Positions 52,167-61,506 of a stretch of DNA of 64,000 nt are shown here, one piece after another. The stretch is from Bacteroidales bacterium (lineage in GTDB: Bacteria; Bacteroidota; Bacteroidia; Bacteroidales; VadinHA17): NCBI GenBank assembly GCA_029210565.1, contig JARGFQ010000006.1, positions 62,001 through 126,000 of the forward strand, given 5' to 3'. Position numbers and translations under genes: made by a program. The stretch's first letter is position 1. Every line of letters starts with the position of its first letter. The notes beneath the pieces were generated by a model. It was given only the letters and a program-made list of their open reading frames with translations. It was not told the DNA's origin and ran no database searches.

Positions 52167-53021
52167 CTACTTCACGTTCATTGCTGCAAGCATGTTGCCG
52201 TACACACTGTTGAGTGAGCTGAGGTTTTCATTGAGTTTGGCAACCTGGTCGCGGTATTTCTTTGTGTCATCGGCTGAACCGGAGAGGTCCTGCATCAGGC
52301 CTTCAATACCCTTATAGATCACCTCGGAATTTTTGACGTGGTCATTGGTGCCGCGCAGCTGAAGCTCATAGGCAGCGTTGAGAGCCGAGAGATTCTTGTT
52401 AAGGGACTCCAGCTTTTCATTATAGGCCTTACCTCCGGTCTCGATGGTTTTGGATGATTCACCTATAGCCTGGTACACAGGGCCTGTTTCTGCCATTGAC
52501 CTTGCCGTCTGTGTCACTGAATCGGAGAGGTTCATCAACGACTCGTTTGCTTTCCTGATGGTGCTGGCGTACTCATTGGTGGTAACAGCCAGGTCGCCCA
52601 TGGAGTTGAGGTTGCTGGTTGTCTCGGTAAGCTTTTTCAGCCCCTGGCTCAGCCTGTCAAACACCTCGGGTGTGATACCGGCATTGGCAAGCATCTTGTC
52701 AAACTGTGACAGTCCTGCTCCTCCGCCGTAACCGCCGCCCCCGCCGCCGACAGCAGCGAAACCGACCTCTTCTCCCGAGTAGTTCGGATCAAGCTGGGGA
52801 TAGACCAGCTTCCAGTCAGGCTCCTCCTTGAGAGGCTCAAAGGCCGAGAAGAAGAAGATGACTGCCTCTGTTATCAGACCTACGGAGAGGAGTAATCCTG
52901 CCATAGGATAGTGCTGTATCTTGAAAAGAGCGCCGATTATCACGACTGAGGCTCCCCAGCCGTAAAGTTTGGACATGAATGCTTTCCACTTACTTGTGTG
53001 AACAAATTCCGAAAGACCCAT
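52167..53021 (-). CDS. gldL: Type IX secretion motor protein GldL/PorL
   Basis: The 284-residue inner-membrane protein has two helices near the N-terminus (LYGWGASVVIIGALFKI and AGLLLSVGLITEAVIFFFSAF). The membrane Glu in ITEAV is the conserved residue of the proton path. FEPLKEEPDWKLVYPQL follows, then a glycine-rich linker (about residues 92-100) and a long cytoplasmic coiled coil. The motif HYPMAGL is family-typical. GldL forms a pentamer around a GldM dimer. The gene starts 27 nt after gldK. Confidence 0.95.
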   Translation of the reverse strand: MGLSEFVHTSKWKAFMSKLYGWGASVVIIGALFKIQHYPMAGLLLSVGLITEAVIFFFSAFEPLKEEPDWKLVYPQLDPNYSGEEVGFAAVGGGGGGYGGGAGLSQFDKMLANAGITPEVFDRLSQGLKKLTETTSNLNSMGDLAVTTNEYASTIRKANESLMNLSDSVTQTARSMAETGPVYQAIGESSKTIETGGKAYNEKLESLNKNLSALNAAYELQLRGTNDHVKNSEVIYKGIEGLMQDLSGSADDTKKYRDQVAKLNENLSSLNSVYGNMLAAMNVK

Positions 53022-53048
53022 TATAGTAGTAATTAAGGTTAAACTGTA

Positions 53049-54383
53049 TTAATTGTTGACTCCAATATATGTTCTTACGTTACGGAACCCTACAAATGAC
53101 TTGGTTGAGTCCTGGTATTCATAATCCCTTGATGATGTCTGCATGAAGTATGCGATATCCTTCCATGAGCCGCCCCTGATGACTTTACGTTTCAGCACGG
53201 GGGGATCCTCGGGGCGTGCGTTGTATTCATAGTCGGGGTTGAGGTCGTGGGTGAAGACGTAAGATGAGGGGTGGTATGCGCACGAGGTCCACTCGGCCAC
53301 GTTGCCCGACATGTCAAACAGTCCGTACTCATTTGGTTCAAATGATGCCACTTTTATGGTATAGACGGCACCGTCGTCAATATAGTTACCGCGCAAAGGC
53401 TTGAAGTTGGCCAGGAAGCAGCCCTCATAGTTGCGGGTATAGGGTCCGCCCCACGGGTACATCGAGAGGTCAAGACCGCCGCGTGCTGCATATTCCCATT
53501 CGGTCTCAAGCGGGAGCCGGTAGTTGTGAACGTCGGCAATGCCCTGCTTGCGCAGATGATCATTCATGAAGTTGGTACGCCAGACGCTGAAGGCACGTGC
53601 CTGTATCCACGAGATACCCACAACGGGGTAGTCGTCATACCCGGGATGCCAGAAATAGAGTGTGGCCCACGGCTCGTTGAATGAATAGGTGAAATCACGT
53701 ATCCATGCCAGCGTGTCAGGGTAGATATTTACATTATGGTGCATGATGAACGACGAGCGGTTGACCACATCGGTAGTATTGCCCTCGAGGTCAGTGACCT
53801 GCCCTTCGTATTTCTGCTCCTTGTAGTTATACCTGGCCTTGGCTGCCTGCTTGTAGTCGACCCAGAAGTATGAGTAGTTCAGCAACCGTGTGTCTATCTG
53901 CTTGTTGGCGTTAAAACGCTCTTCAGGAGGATAGTACATGGTCTCGAGTACCGCGAGGACATTCTCATCTTCATAATCTATCTTCTCATCCCAGTTCAGG
54001 ACATAGGGTTCGAGGATATTGCCTTCATCATCGGTACGGAAAAACTCGTAGCCCTCGATGCCTTCCTCGCCCAGCCTGGTTCTCAGGATGGAGTCACGCA
54101 CCCAGTAGGTAAACTGCCGGTACTTGTTGTTGGTGATCTCAGTCTGGTCCATCCAGAAGGCCTCAACAGTGACAGTCTTGGAGAGGCTGTTCATGGCACG
54201 AAGCGGATCCTGATCACTCGGGCCCATTGTGAACGAACCGGCAGGGATGAAGGCCATCTCAAACGGTTCCGGCTCGTAGAATTTCTTCCTTCCCGGGACG
54301 CCTGTCAGCTCACCCGACTCGTAGGAGGAACACCCGGTAACAACAAATATTGATGCCAGAGCTAAAAGGGTTACCTTTTTCAT
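53049..54383 (-). CDS. gldK: Type IX secretion lipoprotein GldK/PorK
   Basis: The 444-residue protein has a lipoprotein signal (LLALASIFVVTGC). The body is a formylglycine-generating-enzyme-like (FGE-sulfatase) domain: EMAFIPAGSFTMGPSDQDP, RLPLETEWEYAARGG, LFDMSGNVAEWTS and VIRGGSWKD. In PorK this fold is structural and forms the outer-membrane-facing ring with PorN. The ATG at 54383 was chosen by the signal peptide; the 40 codons upstream overlap the leader hairpin. It heads the gldKLMN run after the porP-like gene, with a gap of 143 nt holding the hairpin. Confidence 0.94.
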   Translation of the reverse strand: MKKVTLLALASIFVVTGCSSYESGELTGVPGRKKFYEPEPFEMAFIPAGSFTMGPSDQDPLRAMNSLSKTVTVEAFWMDQTEITNNKYRQFTYWVRDSILRTRLGEEGIEGYEFFRTDDEGNILEPYVLNWDEKIDYEDENVLAVLETMYYPPEERFNANKQIDTRLLNYSYFWVDYKQAAKARYNYKEQKYEGQVTDLEGNTTDVVNRSSFIMHHNVNIYPDTLAWIRDFTYSFNEPWATLYFWHPGYDDYPVVGISWIQARAFSVWRTNFMNDHLRKQGIADVHNYRLPLETEWEYAARGGLDLSMYPWGGPYTRNYEGCFLANFKPLRGNYIDDGAVYTIKVASFEPNEYGLFDMSGNVAEWTSCAYHPSSYVFTHDLNPDYEYNARPEDPPVLKRKVIRGGSWKDIAYFMQTSSRDYEYQDSTKSFVGFRNVRTYIGVNN

Positions 54384-54412
54384 GTGTGAAGAGTTTATTT
54401 TTTTAAGGTCAC

Positions 54413-54479
54413 ATGGAACTCTCATGTCCGGATTACCAGCTTCATTACTTTTTATGTCTCTATAACATGAGGGTCTCAT
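54413..54479 (-). promoter_or_regulatory. Shared leader hairpin, copy before gldK
   Basis: On the minus strand the arms are ATGAGACCCTCATGT (54479-54465) and ACATGAGAGTTCCAT (54427-54413), with a 37-nt loop. The middle pairs CTC/GAG replace TGC/GCA of the cysS copy, so the change is compensated, and the A.C mismatch at pair 4 is kept. The gldK ATG is 30 nt downstream. Confidence 0.6.
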
Positions 54480-54526
54480 ATACTTTCCAATTTTAAAACG
54501 CAAATGAATTGAATCTATTCTGTCAG

Positions 54527-55471
54527 TTACAAAAATCTTATGCTTTTATATCTGGTGACGCTTTTTCCCAGGCCGATGTCAAAACTGTACGAAACAACGA
54601 ATTCATGCGATCCGCTGGTGCCTTTTCTGATCTCCGATATCGGGAAGTCATATCCATATCCAATTTTAAGGCCGTTGTACAATTCAATACCTGCAAAACC
54701 TGTGACTGCGTCACTTATCCTGTATGAAACGCCACCCCATATCTTTTTATTGTATCTGAACATATTTGTTGCAACATATTGTGTTGTTGCGCCATCATTG
54801 ACGATGAAAACTGACGGAATGAGCTCGAAGGCAGGGTTGGGGAGCTGGAAGTAGTATCCTGCGGTCAGGTAATACTGCCGGCAAACATAAGTGGCTGTTT
54901 CGGAGTATTTTATTTTAGGTTGGTTGATATGTGTTACTGAAATCCCGACATAATAATTTAGACCCTGGTAATAGACTCCTGCCGAGAGATCGAGTGCAAT
55001 AAAACTTTCATCATTTTCCGGTATGAGCGGATCTCCGGAGGGCGGTGTATGGGTTGTTCCGGAGGGTATGAACCACTCGGGGGCGAGTGTCTTGTTGAGC
55101 ATCCCGAGGCTGAAGCCTGCACCCAGTGTGCCTGTACCTACGGGGAAGAGGTATGAGTAGGAGAGGCTCAGGTTGATGTCATTGCTGAATCCGTACTGGT
55201 CGGCCTCCACCAAAAGTCCTGCTCCGCTGCGGAGCCCGAACAGGCTGAAGGGGGTGTTCACATTGAAGATCATGGTGGAGGGGGCTCCCGTAAAGCCTAC
55301 CCACTGCTGCCGTGTCAGTGCGGTGGCGCTAACCATTCCGCTCATGCCGGAGTATCCCGGGTTGTAGGTCTGGGTGTTGAACATATAATAGCTCAGCACA
55401 GGATCCTGTTGCCCAAAGACCATGCTTACCGTAATAAAAAAGGCTGAAATGACTGTCCTGACTTTCTTCAT
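54527..55471 (-). CDS. porP: PorP/SprF family type IX secretion outer-membrane protein
   Basis: The 314-residue protein has a signal peptide (VRTVISAFFITVSMVFGQQ) and the family opening DPVLSYYMFNTQTYNPGYSGMSGMVSATALTRQQWVGFTGAP. The remainder consists of outer-membrane beta strands (NDINLSLSYSYLFPVGTGTLGAGFSLGML). PorP/SprF proteins are needed for secretion or attachment of type IX cargo and usually precede gldK, as here. The start at 55471 was chosen by the signal peptide. Confidence 0.9.
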   Translation of the reverse strand: MKKVRTVISAFFITVSMVFGQQDPVLSYYMFNTQTYNPGYSGMSGMVSATALTRQQWVGFTGAPSTMIFNVNTPFSLFGLRSGAGLLVEADQYGFSNDINLSLSYSYLFPVGTGTLGAGFSLGMLNKTLAPEWFIPSGTTHTPPSGDPLIPENDESFIALDLSAGVYYQGLNYYVGISVTHINQPKIKYSETATYVCRQYYLTAGYYFQLPNPAFELIPSVFIVNDGATTQYVATNMFRYNKKIWGGVSYRISDAVTGFAGIELYNGLKIGYGYDFPISEIRKGTSGSHEFVVSYSFDIGLGKSVTRYKSIRFL

Positions 55472-55552
55472 CTTCAAGGAGCTCCTCTGCATCCTCAATA
55501 GTAACGAGTAAAATAAATAAAAAATATGCAAGCAGCCAAATCAGGTTAATTT

Positions 55553-56722
55553 TTACTGGCTGAACCTGAGCATGGCTCTTGTCCACCGGACGGGCACCTG
55601 GTCCCTGTTGGCCATCAGGTAGTCCTCGTAGGAGCATGCAAGGAAGTGTGGGTCGCCCTTGCTGTCGCGTATCTCTATCCACCACCGTTCTGTGATGTTG
55701 CTCTTTACGAAGATAGCCTCACTGTCGAGGTCGCTGAGAGCCACATGGTAGCGTGTGAAACGGCTGTTCATCTGGTCGCCGAGGTATGATATCTCATACT
55801 GCTTCTGTGAGAAGCCTTCCAGGAAGAACCACAGCATCTGGGCGGCGAGGTGCGATGCCTGTGACCGGTTGTCAAGGGTGGGGTTTACCTCAGTGATGAC
55901 CAGTACCTTCAGGTTATCGGAGAGGCCTGCATAGCGAGCCTGGAGGCAAGCCTCCTCGCCGTAGAAGCCGTTGGCTGACGGCATCCAGGTGCCCGGCGCG
56001 TCAGACTGCCGTACGGCGCCCATATCAAAGAGTGCCGCCGTGGCATCACGGAAGAGCGGTTCTGTCTCATTAATGGCAGCCCGTACCTCACCTATGCGCA
56101 TCATGTCATAGTGCCTGCGGTTAAAACGGTTCACCACCTGCTGGTCAGTGAGATAGGTCTGGTATCCGAGGGCTGAGAGGTGGGAGAGGTAGCTGCTGCT
56201 GCGGTATATCAGGTCATTCATCCAGTTGAGTGAGTCGGGCGGCCGCTTCTCCGCGGTGAAGTCGAGCCTGGAGTCAACGGATACCAGTGACCAGCTCTTC
56301 TTCTGCGACGAGAGGCAGCGGTCAATGGCGGGCATGAGAGCACTGGTGCCGCCGAGGATCACCGGGACCACATTGGCGTCAAGCAGCTGTATCAGCACGT
56401 CGCGCAGTCCGGCAAGGGTGTCGTCAAAGGAGCTGCCGGGACGCAGGTTGCCGAGGTCTGTGACCTTCATCTTTCCCGGCAGGCGGGAGAAGGAGTAGAG
56501 GCATTTCCTGATCGCATCGGGGGCATGGGCAGCACCTGTATTTGCCGAGGAGCGGTCATCAGGCACACCCACAATGGCGACGGCAAAACCATCCATATCG
56601 CCGATAGGGGCGTTGCCGGTGTTGACGGCGACGCCGTGCGAAAAAGCTGCCGCTCCTTTCAGGGGCTCTGCCTCAGGCCTGTCAAGACAAACAGGATCGA
56701 AATAGTGGTTCAGGTCGATCAT
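55553..56722 (-). CDS. Arginase/formimidoylglutamase-fold protein lacking metal ligands
   Basis: The 389-residue protein has the ureohydrolase fold: AIVGVPDDRSSANTGAAHAPDAIRKCLY, VILGGTSALMPAID, SLVSVDSRLDF and EVNPTLDN. The canonical manganese motifs GGDH, DAHxD and DxDxxDP read GGTS, DSRLD and EVNPTLD, so most metal ligands are missing and it is probably not an active hydrolase. It lies between topA and the porP-gldKLMN genes on the same strand (13 nt after topA; porP 81 nt further on), which fits a structural or regulatory role linked to these genes. The exact function is unknown. Confidence 0.8.
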   Translation of the reverse strand: MIDLNHYFDPVCLDRPEAEPLKGAAAFSHGVAVNTGNAPIGDMDGFAVAIVGVPDDRSSANTGAAHAPDAIRKCLYSFSRLPGKMKVTDLGNLRPGSSFDDTLAGLRDVLIQLLDANVVPVILGGTSALMPAIDRCLSSQKKSWSLVSVDSRLDFTAEKRPPDSLNWMNDLIYRSSSYLSHLSALGYQTYLTDQQVVNRFNRRHYDMMRIGEVRAAINETEPLFRDATAALFDMGAVRQSDAPGTWMPSANGFYGEEACLQARYAGLSDNLKVLVITEVNPTLDNRSQASHLAAQMLWFFLEGFSQKQYEISYLGDQMNSRFTRYHVALSDLDSEAIFVKSNITERWWIEIRDSKGDPHFLACSYEDYLMANRDQVPVRWTRAMLRFSQ

Positions 56723-56735
56723 ATTATATATAAGG

Positions 56736-59054
56736 TCACTTCTTCTTTCCTCCCCTGGCGCTCTTTGTCCTGCCGCCCTTTTCTATGATGGCAAGGCACT
56801 CTTCCCTGGTAAGTTTTTGAGGGTCAGTGCCTTTCGGGATGCGGTAGTTAGCCTCGTCATATGCCAGGTATGGTCCGTATCTGCCGTTGAGTACCTTAAT
56901 GTTACCGAATTCGCTGATGAGCTTCTGAGCGTCACCCTTCCTCTTCTCCCTGATCAGCTCTGTGCCTCTCTCACCGGTGATGGTATAGGGGTCATCGACA
57001 TCTTTTTTCAGGGAGTAGAATTTACCTGCATGTTTCACGTAGGGCCCGAACTTGCCTATGCCTACCATCATCTCTTCGTCTTCAAAGGTGCCGATGACAC
57101 GCGGCAGCGCAAAGAGCGCCAGAGCCTCCTCAAGGGTGATGGTCTCAAGAAGCTGGTCGCGCCTCAGATTGGCAAACCGCGGCTTGCTGTCGGGTGATGC
57201 CTCTCCCAGTTGAACCACCGGGCCATACCTGCTCATCTTCACCGTGACAGGCAGCCCTGTCTCCGGGTCGGTGCCCAGCTCACGCGCTCCGGTACTCCGC
57301 GCCCTGGTGGAGAGCGACTCATCCACCGACTTGTGGAAGGGGCTGTAGAACTGAGATATCATCTTATCCCATTCGAGCTCACCGGAGGCTATCTCATCAA
57401 ACTCCTTCTCCACACCTGCGGTAAAGTTGTAATCGATGATGTCAGGGAAGTTGGCCATCAGGAAGTCGTTGACGATCATGCCTATATCTTTGGGAAAAAG
57501 CTTTGACTTCTCCTTGCCCGCCATCTCGCTCTTCTCGCTTCTCGTGATCTTTCCTTTGACCAGGGCGAACTGTGTTACCGTCCGCTTTTCTCCGGGACGG
57601 TCCTCGCGTGCAACGTATCCGCGCGACTGTATTGTTGAGATAATGGGTGCATAGGTTGAGGGTCTCCCTATTCCAAGCTCCTCGAGCTTCTTCACCAGGC
57701 TGGCCTCGGTATATCGCGGCGGGGGGGTGGTAAAACGCTGCAGGGCGGTAATGGTGGCAGGGACAAGAGCCATACCCCTGTCAACGCGCGGGAGGATCGT
57801 TTTTTCGTCCTCGGCAGCGTTGCTATCAAATGATTCGGTATAAACCCTGAGGAAACCGTCAAAGAGTATCACCTCCCCGGTGGCGGTGAAGGTTACAGGG
57901 GACGATGACATGCCGATGGTTACCGTTGTCTTTTCTATCTCGGCATCAGCCATCTGAGATGCGATGGCTCTCCGCCAGATCAGCTCGTAGAGTTTTTTCT
58001 CGTTATTGCTGCCTGTGGCCTCTTTCCTGTCGAAATAAGTTGGTCTGATTGCTTCGTGAGCCTCCTGGGCACCCCTGGAGTGCGTCTTGAACTGCCGTGT
58101 GCGGGAGTACTTCGCCCCGAATTCACCGGTGATAACCTCCCTGGCTGTGTTAAGCGCCAGTGTCGAGAGGTTTGTTGAGTCGGTCCTCATGTATGTTATC
58201 TTCCCTGCTTCATACAGCTTCTGTGCCACCGACATTGTCTGTGCCACAGAGAATCCGAGCTTGCGCCAGGCTTCCTGCTGCAGTGTTGATGTGGTGAAGG
58301 GAGGTGCCGGCGAGCGGGTGCCGGGTCTGACAACTATATTTTCAACGGCGAAGGTGGAGTTGCTGCACTGCTGCAGGAAACTCTCAGCTTCAGGTTCGGT
58401 TCTGAATTTTTTAGGGCACTCAGCCTTAAGGATCACCTCAGCGCCCTCACTGTTGGTCCCTTCAAAGGTGCCTGTCACCCTGAATGCCGAGTCAGGCACG
58501 AAGCTGATGATCTCACGCTCACGGTCAACCAGCAGTCGCACGGCCACCGACTGCACCCTGCCTGCCGAGAGGGAGGGCTGAACCTTCTTCCACAGTACGG
58601 GAGAGATCTCAAAACCCACCAGCCTGTCGAGTATGCGGCGCGCCTGCTGGGCATTGACAAGGTTCATGTCAACCTGGCGGGGTGACTCTACCGCGCGGGT
58701 GATGGCCTCCTTTGTAATCTCATGGAACACTATGCGGCGCGTGGAGGAGGGATCAAGGCCCAGGACCGAGATGAGATGCCAGGCTATGGCCTCCCCCTCA
58801 CGGTCCTCGTCAGAGGCTATCCATACCTTCCCGGCCTTACCGGCAAGTTTGCGAAGCTCACTGACAACCTTCTTCTTGTCATGAGGGACCTCGTAAACAG
58901 GGTTGAATCCCTTCTCAACCTCTACTCCCAGGTTGTTCTTTGTGAGATCACGTATGTGCCCGAAACTCGAGACCACTGTAAAGTCCTTTCCGAGGAATTT
59001 TTCTATAGTTTTGGCTTTGGCAGGGGATTCAACTATTACCAGATTTTCTGTCAT
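56736..59054 (-). CDS. topA: DNA topoisomerase I
   Basis: This type IA enzyme relaxes negative supercoils. In the 772-residue protein the Toprim domain begins NLVIVESPAKAKTIEKFLG and has SDEDREGEAIAWHL (DxDxxEGE type). The active-site Tyr is in GKITYMRTDST near residue 285. The C-terminus has two Toprim-associated repeats (ETGLPVTVKMSRYGPVVQLGE and VGIGKFGPYVKHAGKFYSL, then KVLNGRYGPYLAYDEANYRIP) and ends in a Lys-rich tail. The zinc fingers of the E. coli enzyme are absent, as usual in this phylum. It is probably the first gene of the block leading to gldN. Confidence 0.96.
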   Translation of the reverse strand: MTENLVIVESPAKAKTIEKFLGKDFTVVSSFGHIRDLTKNNLGVEVEKGFNPVYEVPHDKKKVVSELRKLAGKAGKVWIASDEDREGEAIAWHLISVLGLDPSSTRRIVFHEITKEAITRAVESPRQVDMNLVNAQQARRILDRLVGFEISPVLWKKVQPSLSAGRVQSVAVRLLVDREREIISFVPDSAFRVTGTFEGTNSEGAEVILKAECPKKFRTEPEAESFLQQCSNSTFAVENIVVRPGTRSPAPPFTTSTLQQEAWRKLGFSVAQTMSVAQKLYEAGKITYMRTDSTNLSTLALNTAREVITGEFGAKYSRTRQFKTHSRGAQEAHEAIRPTYFDRKEATGSNNEKKLYELIWRRAIASQMADAEIEKTTVTIGMSSSPVTFTATGEVILFDGFLRVYTESFDSNAAEDEKTILPRVDRGMALVPATITALQRFTTPPPRYTEASLVKKLEELGIGRPSTYAPIISTIQSRGYVAREDRPGEKRTVTQFALVKGKITRSEKSEMAGKEKSKLFPKDIGMIVNDFLMANFPDIIDYNFTAGVEKEFDEIASGELEWDKMISQFYSPFHKSVDESLSTRARSTGARELGTDPETGLPVTVKMSRYGPVVQLGEASPDSKPRFANLRRDQLLETITLEEALALFALPRVIGTFEDEEMMVGIGKFGPYVKHAGKFYSLKKDVDDPYTITGERGTELIREKRKGDAQKLISEFGNIKVLNGRYGPYLAYDEANYRIPKGTDPQKLTREECLAIIEKGGRTKSARGGKKK

Positions 59055-59104
59055 CAGAGCTTTTTTAAAAACAGGGCAAAGTAAGTGATTATGGGTACTA
59101 ACTT

Positions 59105-59112
59105 CAAAATTA
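59105..59112 (-). promoter_or_regulatory. topA promoter -7 element
   Basis: On the minus strand this reads TAATTTTG (TAnnTTTG), 51 nt before the topA ATG. Confidence 0.5.
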
Positions 59113-59137
59113 TTGAATAAGATTCTGTATTAATCAT

Positions 59138-59145
59138 TAAATTTG
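59138..59145 (+). promoter_or_regulatory. Promoter -7 element of the class A PBP gene
   Basis: TAAATTTG matches TAnnTTTG, 22 nt before the ATG at 59167. It overlaps the alternative TTG at 59143, which is therefore unlikely. Confidence 0.6.
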
Positions 59146-59166
59146 CGCACACATCATCAAGGTAGA

Positions 59167-61506
59167 ATGAGGAATAAGAAATTCCGGAAAGGCATCACCT
59201 GGTTCTGGGTGATCGTATCCGCGCCGGCAGTTTTACTGCTGACGCTCTTTATACTGATAGCGGCCGGCAAGCTGGGTTCTCTTCCCTCTTTCGAGGATCT
59301 TGAGAACCCTGACAACAGTCTTGCTGCCGCTGTCTACTCCGAAGATAACGTGCTGCTGGGCAAGTTTTACATACAGAACCGTACCTGGACCGATTACGAG
59401 GAGATATCGCCCTATGTCGTTGACGCACTGATAGCCACCGAGGACATCAGGTTTTACAGGCACTCCGGCATTGATTTCAGGGGGCTCGCCAGGGTTCTTG
59501 TCAAGACAATAATTTTAGGTCAGAACACCGGCGGTGGGAGCACCATCACCCAGCAGCTAGCCAAGAACCTGTTCCTTCCCAGGGATCTCTCAAATGACCC
59601 GGCCATTGTCAGGGGTGCCAAACTGGCCGTTGCCAAGTTCAAGGAGTGGCAGACGGCAGTGAGGCTTGAGAGGAGCTATACCAAGGAAGAGATCATCACA
59701 ATGTACCTGAATGTCTTTGACTTTATATATAATGCCGTCGGCATCAACTCTGCCGCCCGCATCTATTTCAACACTACTCCCGACTCGCTCAACATTGAGC
59801 AGTCGGCCATGCTTGTGGGCATGCTGAAGAACTCCGTGGCCTACAACCCGCTGCGCAACGAGGAGAGTGCTCTCCGCAGGCGCAATGTGGTCATCGGCCA
59901 GATGGAGCGGTACGGATACATCGCCCCCGATGTGGCCGACTCTGTCAGGATGCTGCCGATGGGTCTTGACCTGCGTGAAGACAGCCACAATACCGGGCTG
60001 GCGACATACTTCAGGGAGTATATACGTACCACCATGACCAGGTACGAGCCTGAGCGCAACATGTTTTACTCCGACGATCAGTATGAGGATGCCCTGTGGC
60101 GCTGGGAGAACGATCCTCTCTACGGGTGGTGCAGGAAGAACCAGAAACCTGACGGCAACAACTACAACCTGTACCGTGACGGGCTGAGGATCTATACGAC
60201 CCTCAACTCGAAGATGCAGGGTTATGCCGAGGAGGCGCTCAGGGAGCATCTGTCGCAGAACCTTCAGCCGGCATTCAACCAGAGGGCAAAGAGCTACAGG
60301 AATCCCCCCTATTCCAACGACCTTAACCTGGCACAGGTAAAACAGCTCATCAACAGATCGGTGAGGCAGAGTGACAGATACCAGAACATGAGGCGTGCCG
60401 GCAGCCCGGAAGATTCAATCACGCTGTCGTTCAATACACCAATACCCATGAAGCTCTTCTCGTGGGACGGGGAGAGGGATACTGTGATGACACCCCTGGA
60501 TTCGATCTGGTACTACAAGTTCTTTGTCAGGTCGTCATTCATGGCTATGGACCCTCACACGGGTCATGTGAAGGCCTATGTGGGAGGGCCCGACTTCAGG
60601 CATTTCAAGTATGATGCCGTGACGCAGCAGAAGAAGCAGGTAGGTTCGACCATCAAGCCCTTCCTCTATACCCTGGCGATGCAGGACGGATACTCGCCGT
60701 GCTTTGAGGTTGAGAACATCGCCCGCTCGTTCGATGTCAATGACTCTGTATGGATCCCCCGCAGTTCCGGCCCGCCTGAGTATCACGGCAGGATGGTTAC
60801 ACTCAAATGGGGGCTCGCGCAGTCAGAGAATTATATCTCGGCATGGCTGATGAAGCAGTTCTCGCCCCAGACTGTTGTTGACCTGATGCACCGGATGGGT
60901 ATCAGGAGCTTCATCGACCCCGTCTTCTCAATCTTCCTCGGCACCTCTGGCCTGTCGCTCGAGGAGATGGTAGGAGCATACGGTACCTTTGCCAATAAGG
61001 GCGTCTACACCCGGCCGCTCTACGTTACACGCATTGAAGACAGGAACGGCAATGTCATCTCGACGTTCTCTCCCTTCATTGATGAGGTGATGAGCGAGGA
61101 AGATGCCTTTCTGATGACCTCTCTCCTGCAGGGAGTGGTAAATTCGGGAACAGGTCTCAGGCTAAGGGGCACCTACAGGCTCACCAATCAGATGGGAGGC
61201 AAGACGGGAACCACACAGAACCACTCCAACGGATGGTACATGGGGGTCATGCCTGACCTGGTGGCCGGTGTATGGACCGGTTGGGAGGATCAGGCCATTC
61301 ACTTTGAGGATCTCTCACTGGGGCAGGGTGCCAATATGGCACTGCCGGTTGTGGGGCTCTTCCTTCAGAGGCTCTTTGCCGACGAAGCCTTTGCCCCTGT
61401 TGCGGAATCTGGTTTTGAGTCTCCCTCCAATTTCAATGTTGAGCTCGACTGTGACTTTGTCAGGGAGCAACAGCAGGGCAGTTCCCTCCGGCAGCGCGAA
61501 TATTGA
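59167..61506 (+). CDS. Class A penicillin-binding protein (PBP1A type)
   Basis: This bifunctional peptidoglycan polymerase is 779 residues long. An N-terminal membrane helix (ITWFWVIVSAPAVLLLTLFILIAA) is followed by the glycosyltransferase domain: TEDIRFYRHSGIDFRGLARV with the catalytic Glu and GGGSTITQQLAKNLF near 122. In the transpeptidase domain GSTIKPF holds the SxxK Ser (near 493), SEN is the SxN motif and GGKTGTT the KTG motif (near 678). The ATG at 59167 fits the promoter. The last codons form the first copy of a 48-bp tandem repeat. It is divergent from topA. Confidence 0.93.
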   Translation: MRNKKFRKGITWFWVIVSAPAVLLLTLFILIAAGKLGSLPSFEDLENPDNSLAAAVYSEDNVLLGKFYIQNRTWTDYEEISPYVVDALIATEDIRFYRHSGIDFRGLARVLVKTIILGQNTGGGSTITQQLAKNLFLPRDLSNDPAIVRGAKLAVAKFKEWQTAVRLERSYTKEEIITMYLNVFDFIYNAVGINSAARIYFNTTPDSLNIEQSAMLVGMLKNSVAYNPLRNEESALRRRNVVIGQMERYGYIAPDVADSVRMLPMGLDLREDSHNTGLATYFREYIRTTMTRYEPERNMFYSDDQYEDALWRWENDPLYGWCRKNQKPDGNNYNLYRDGLRIYTTLNSKMQGYAEEALREHLSQNLQPAFNQRAKSYRNPPYSNDLNLAQVKQLINRSVRQSDRYQNMRRAGSPEDSITLSFNTPIPMKLFSWDGERDTVMTPLDSIWYYKFFVRSSFMAMDPHTGHVKAYVGGPDFRHFKYDAVTQQKKQVGSTIKPFLYTLAMQDGYSPCFEVENIARSFDVNDSVWIPRSSGPPEYHGRMVTLKWGLAQSENYISAWLMKQFSPQTVVDLMHRMGIRSFIDPVFSIFLGTSGLSLEEMVGAYGTFANKGVYTRPLYVTRIEDRNGNVISTFSPFIDEVMSEEDAFLMTSLLQGVVNSGTGLRLRGTYRLTNQMGGKTGTTQNHSNGWYMGVMPDLVAGVWTGWEDQAIHFEDLSLGQGANMALPVVGLFLQRLFADEAFAPVAESGFESPSNFNVELDCDFVREQQQGSSLRQREY

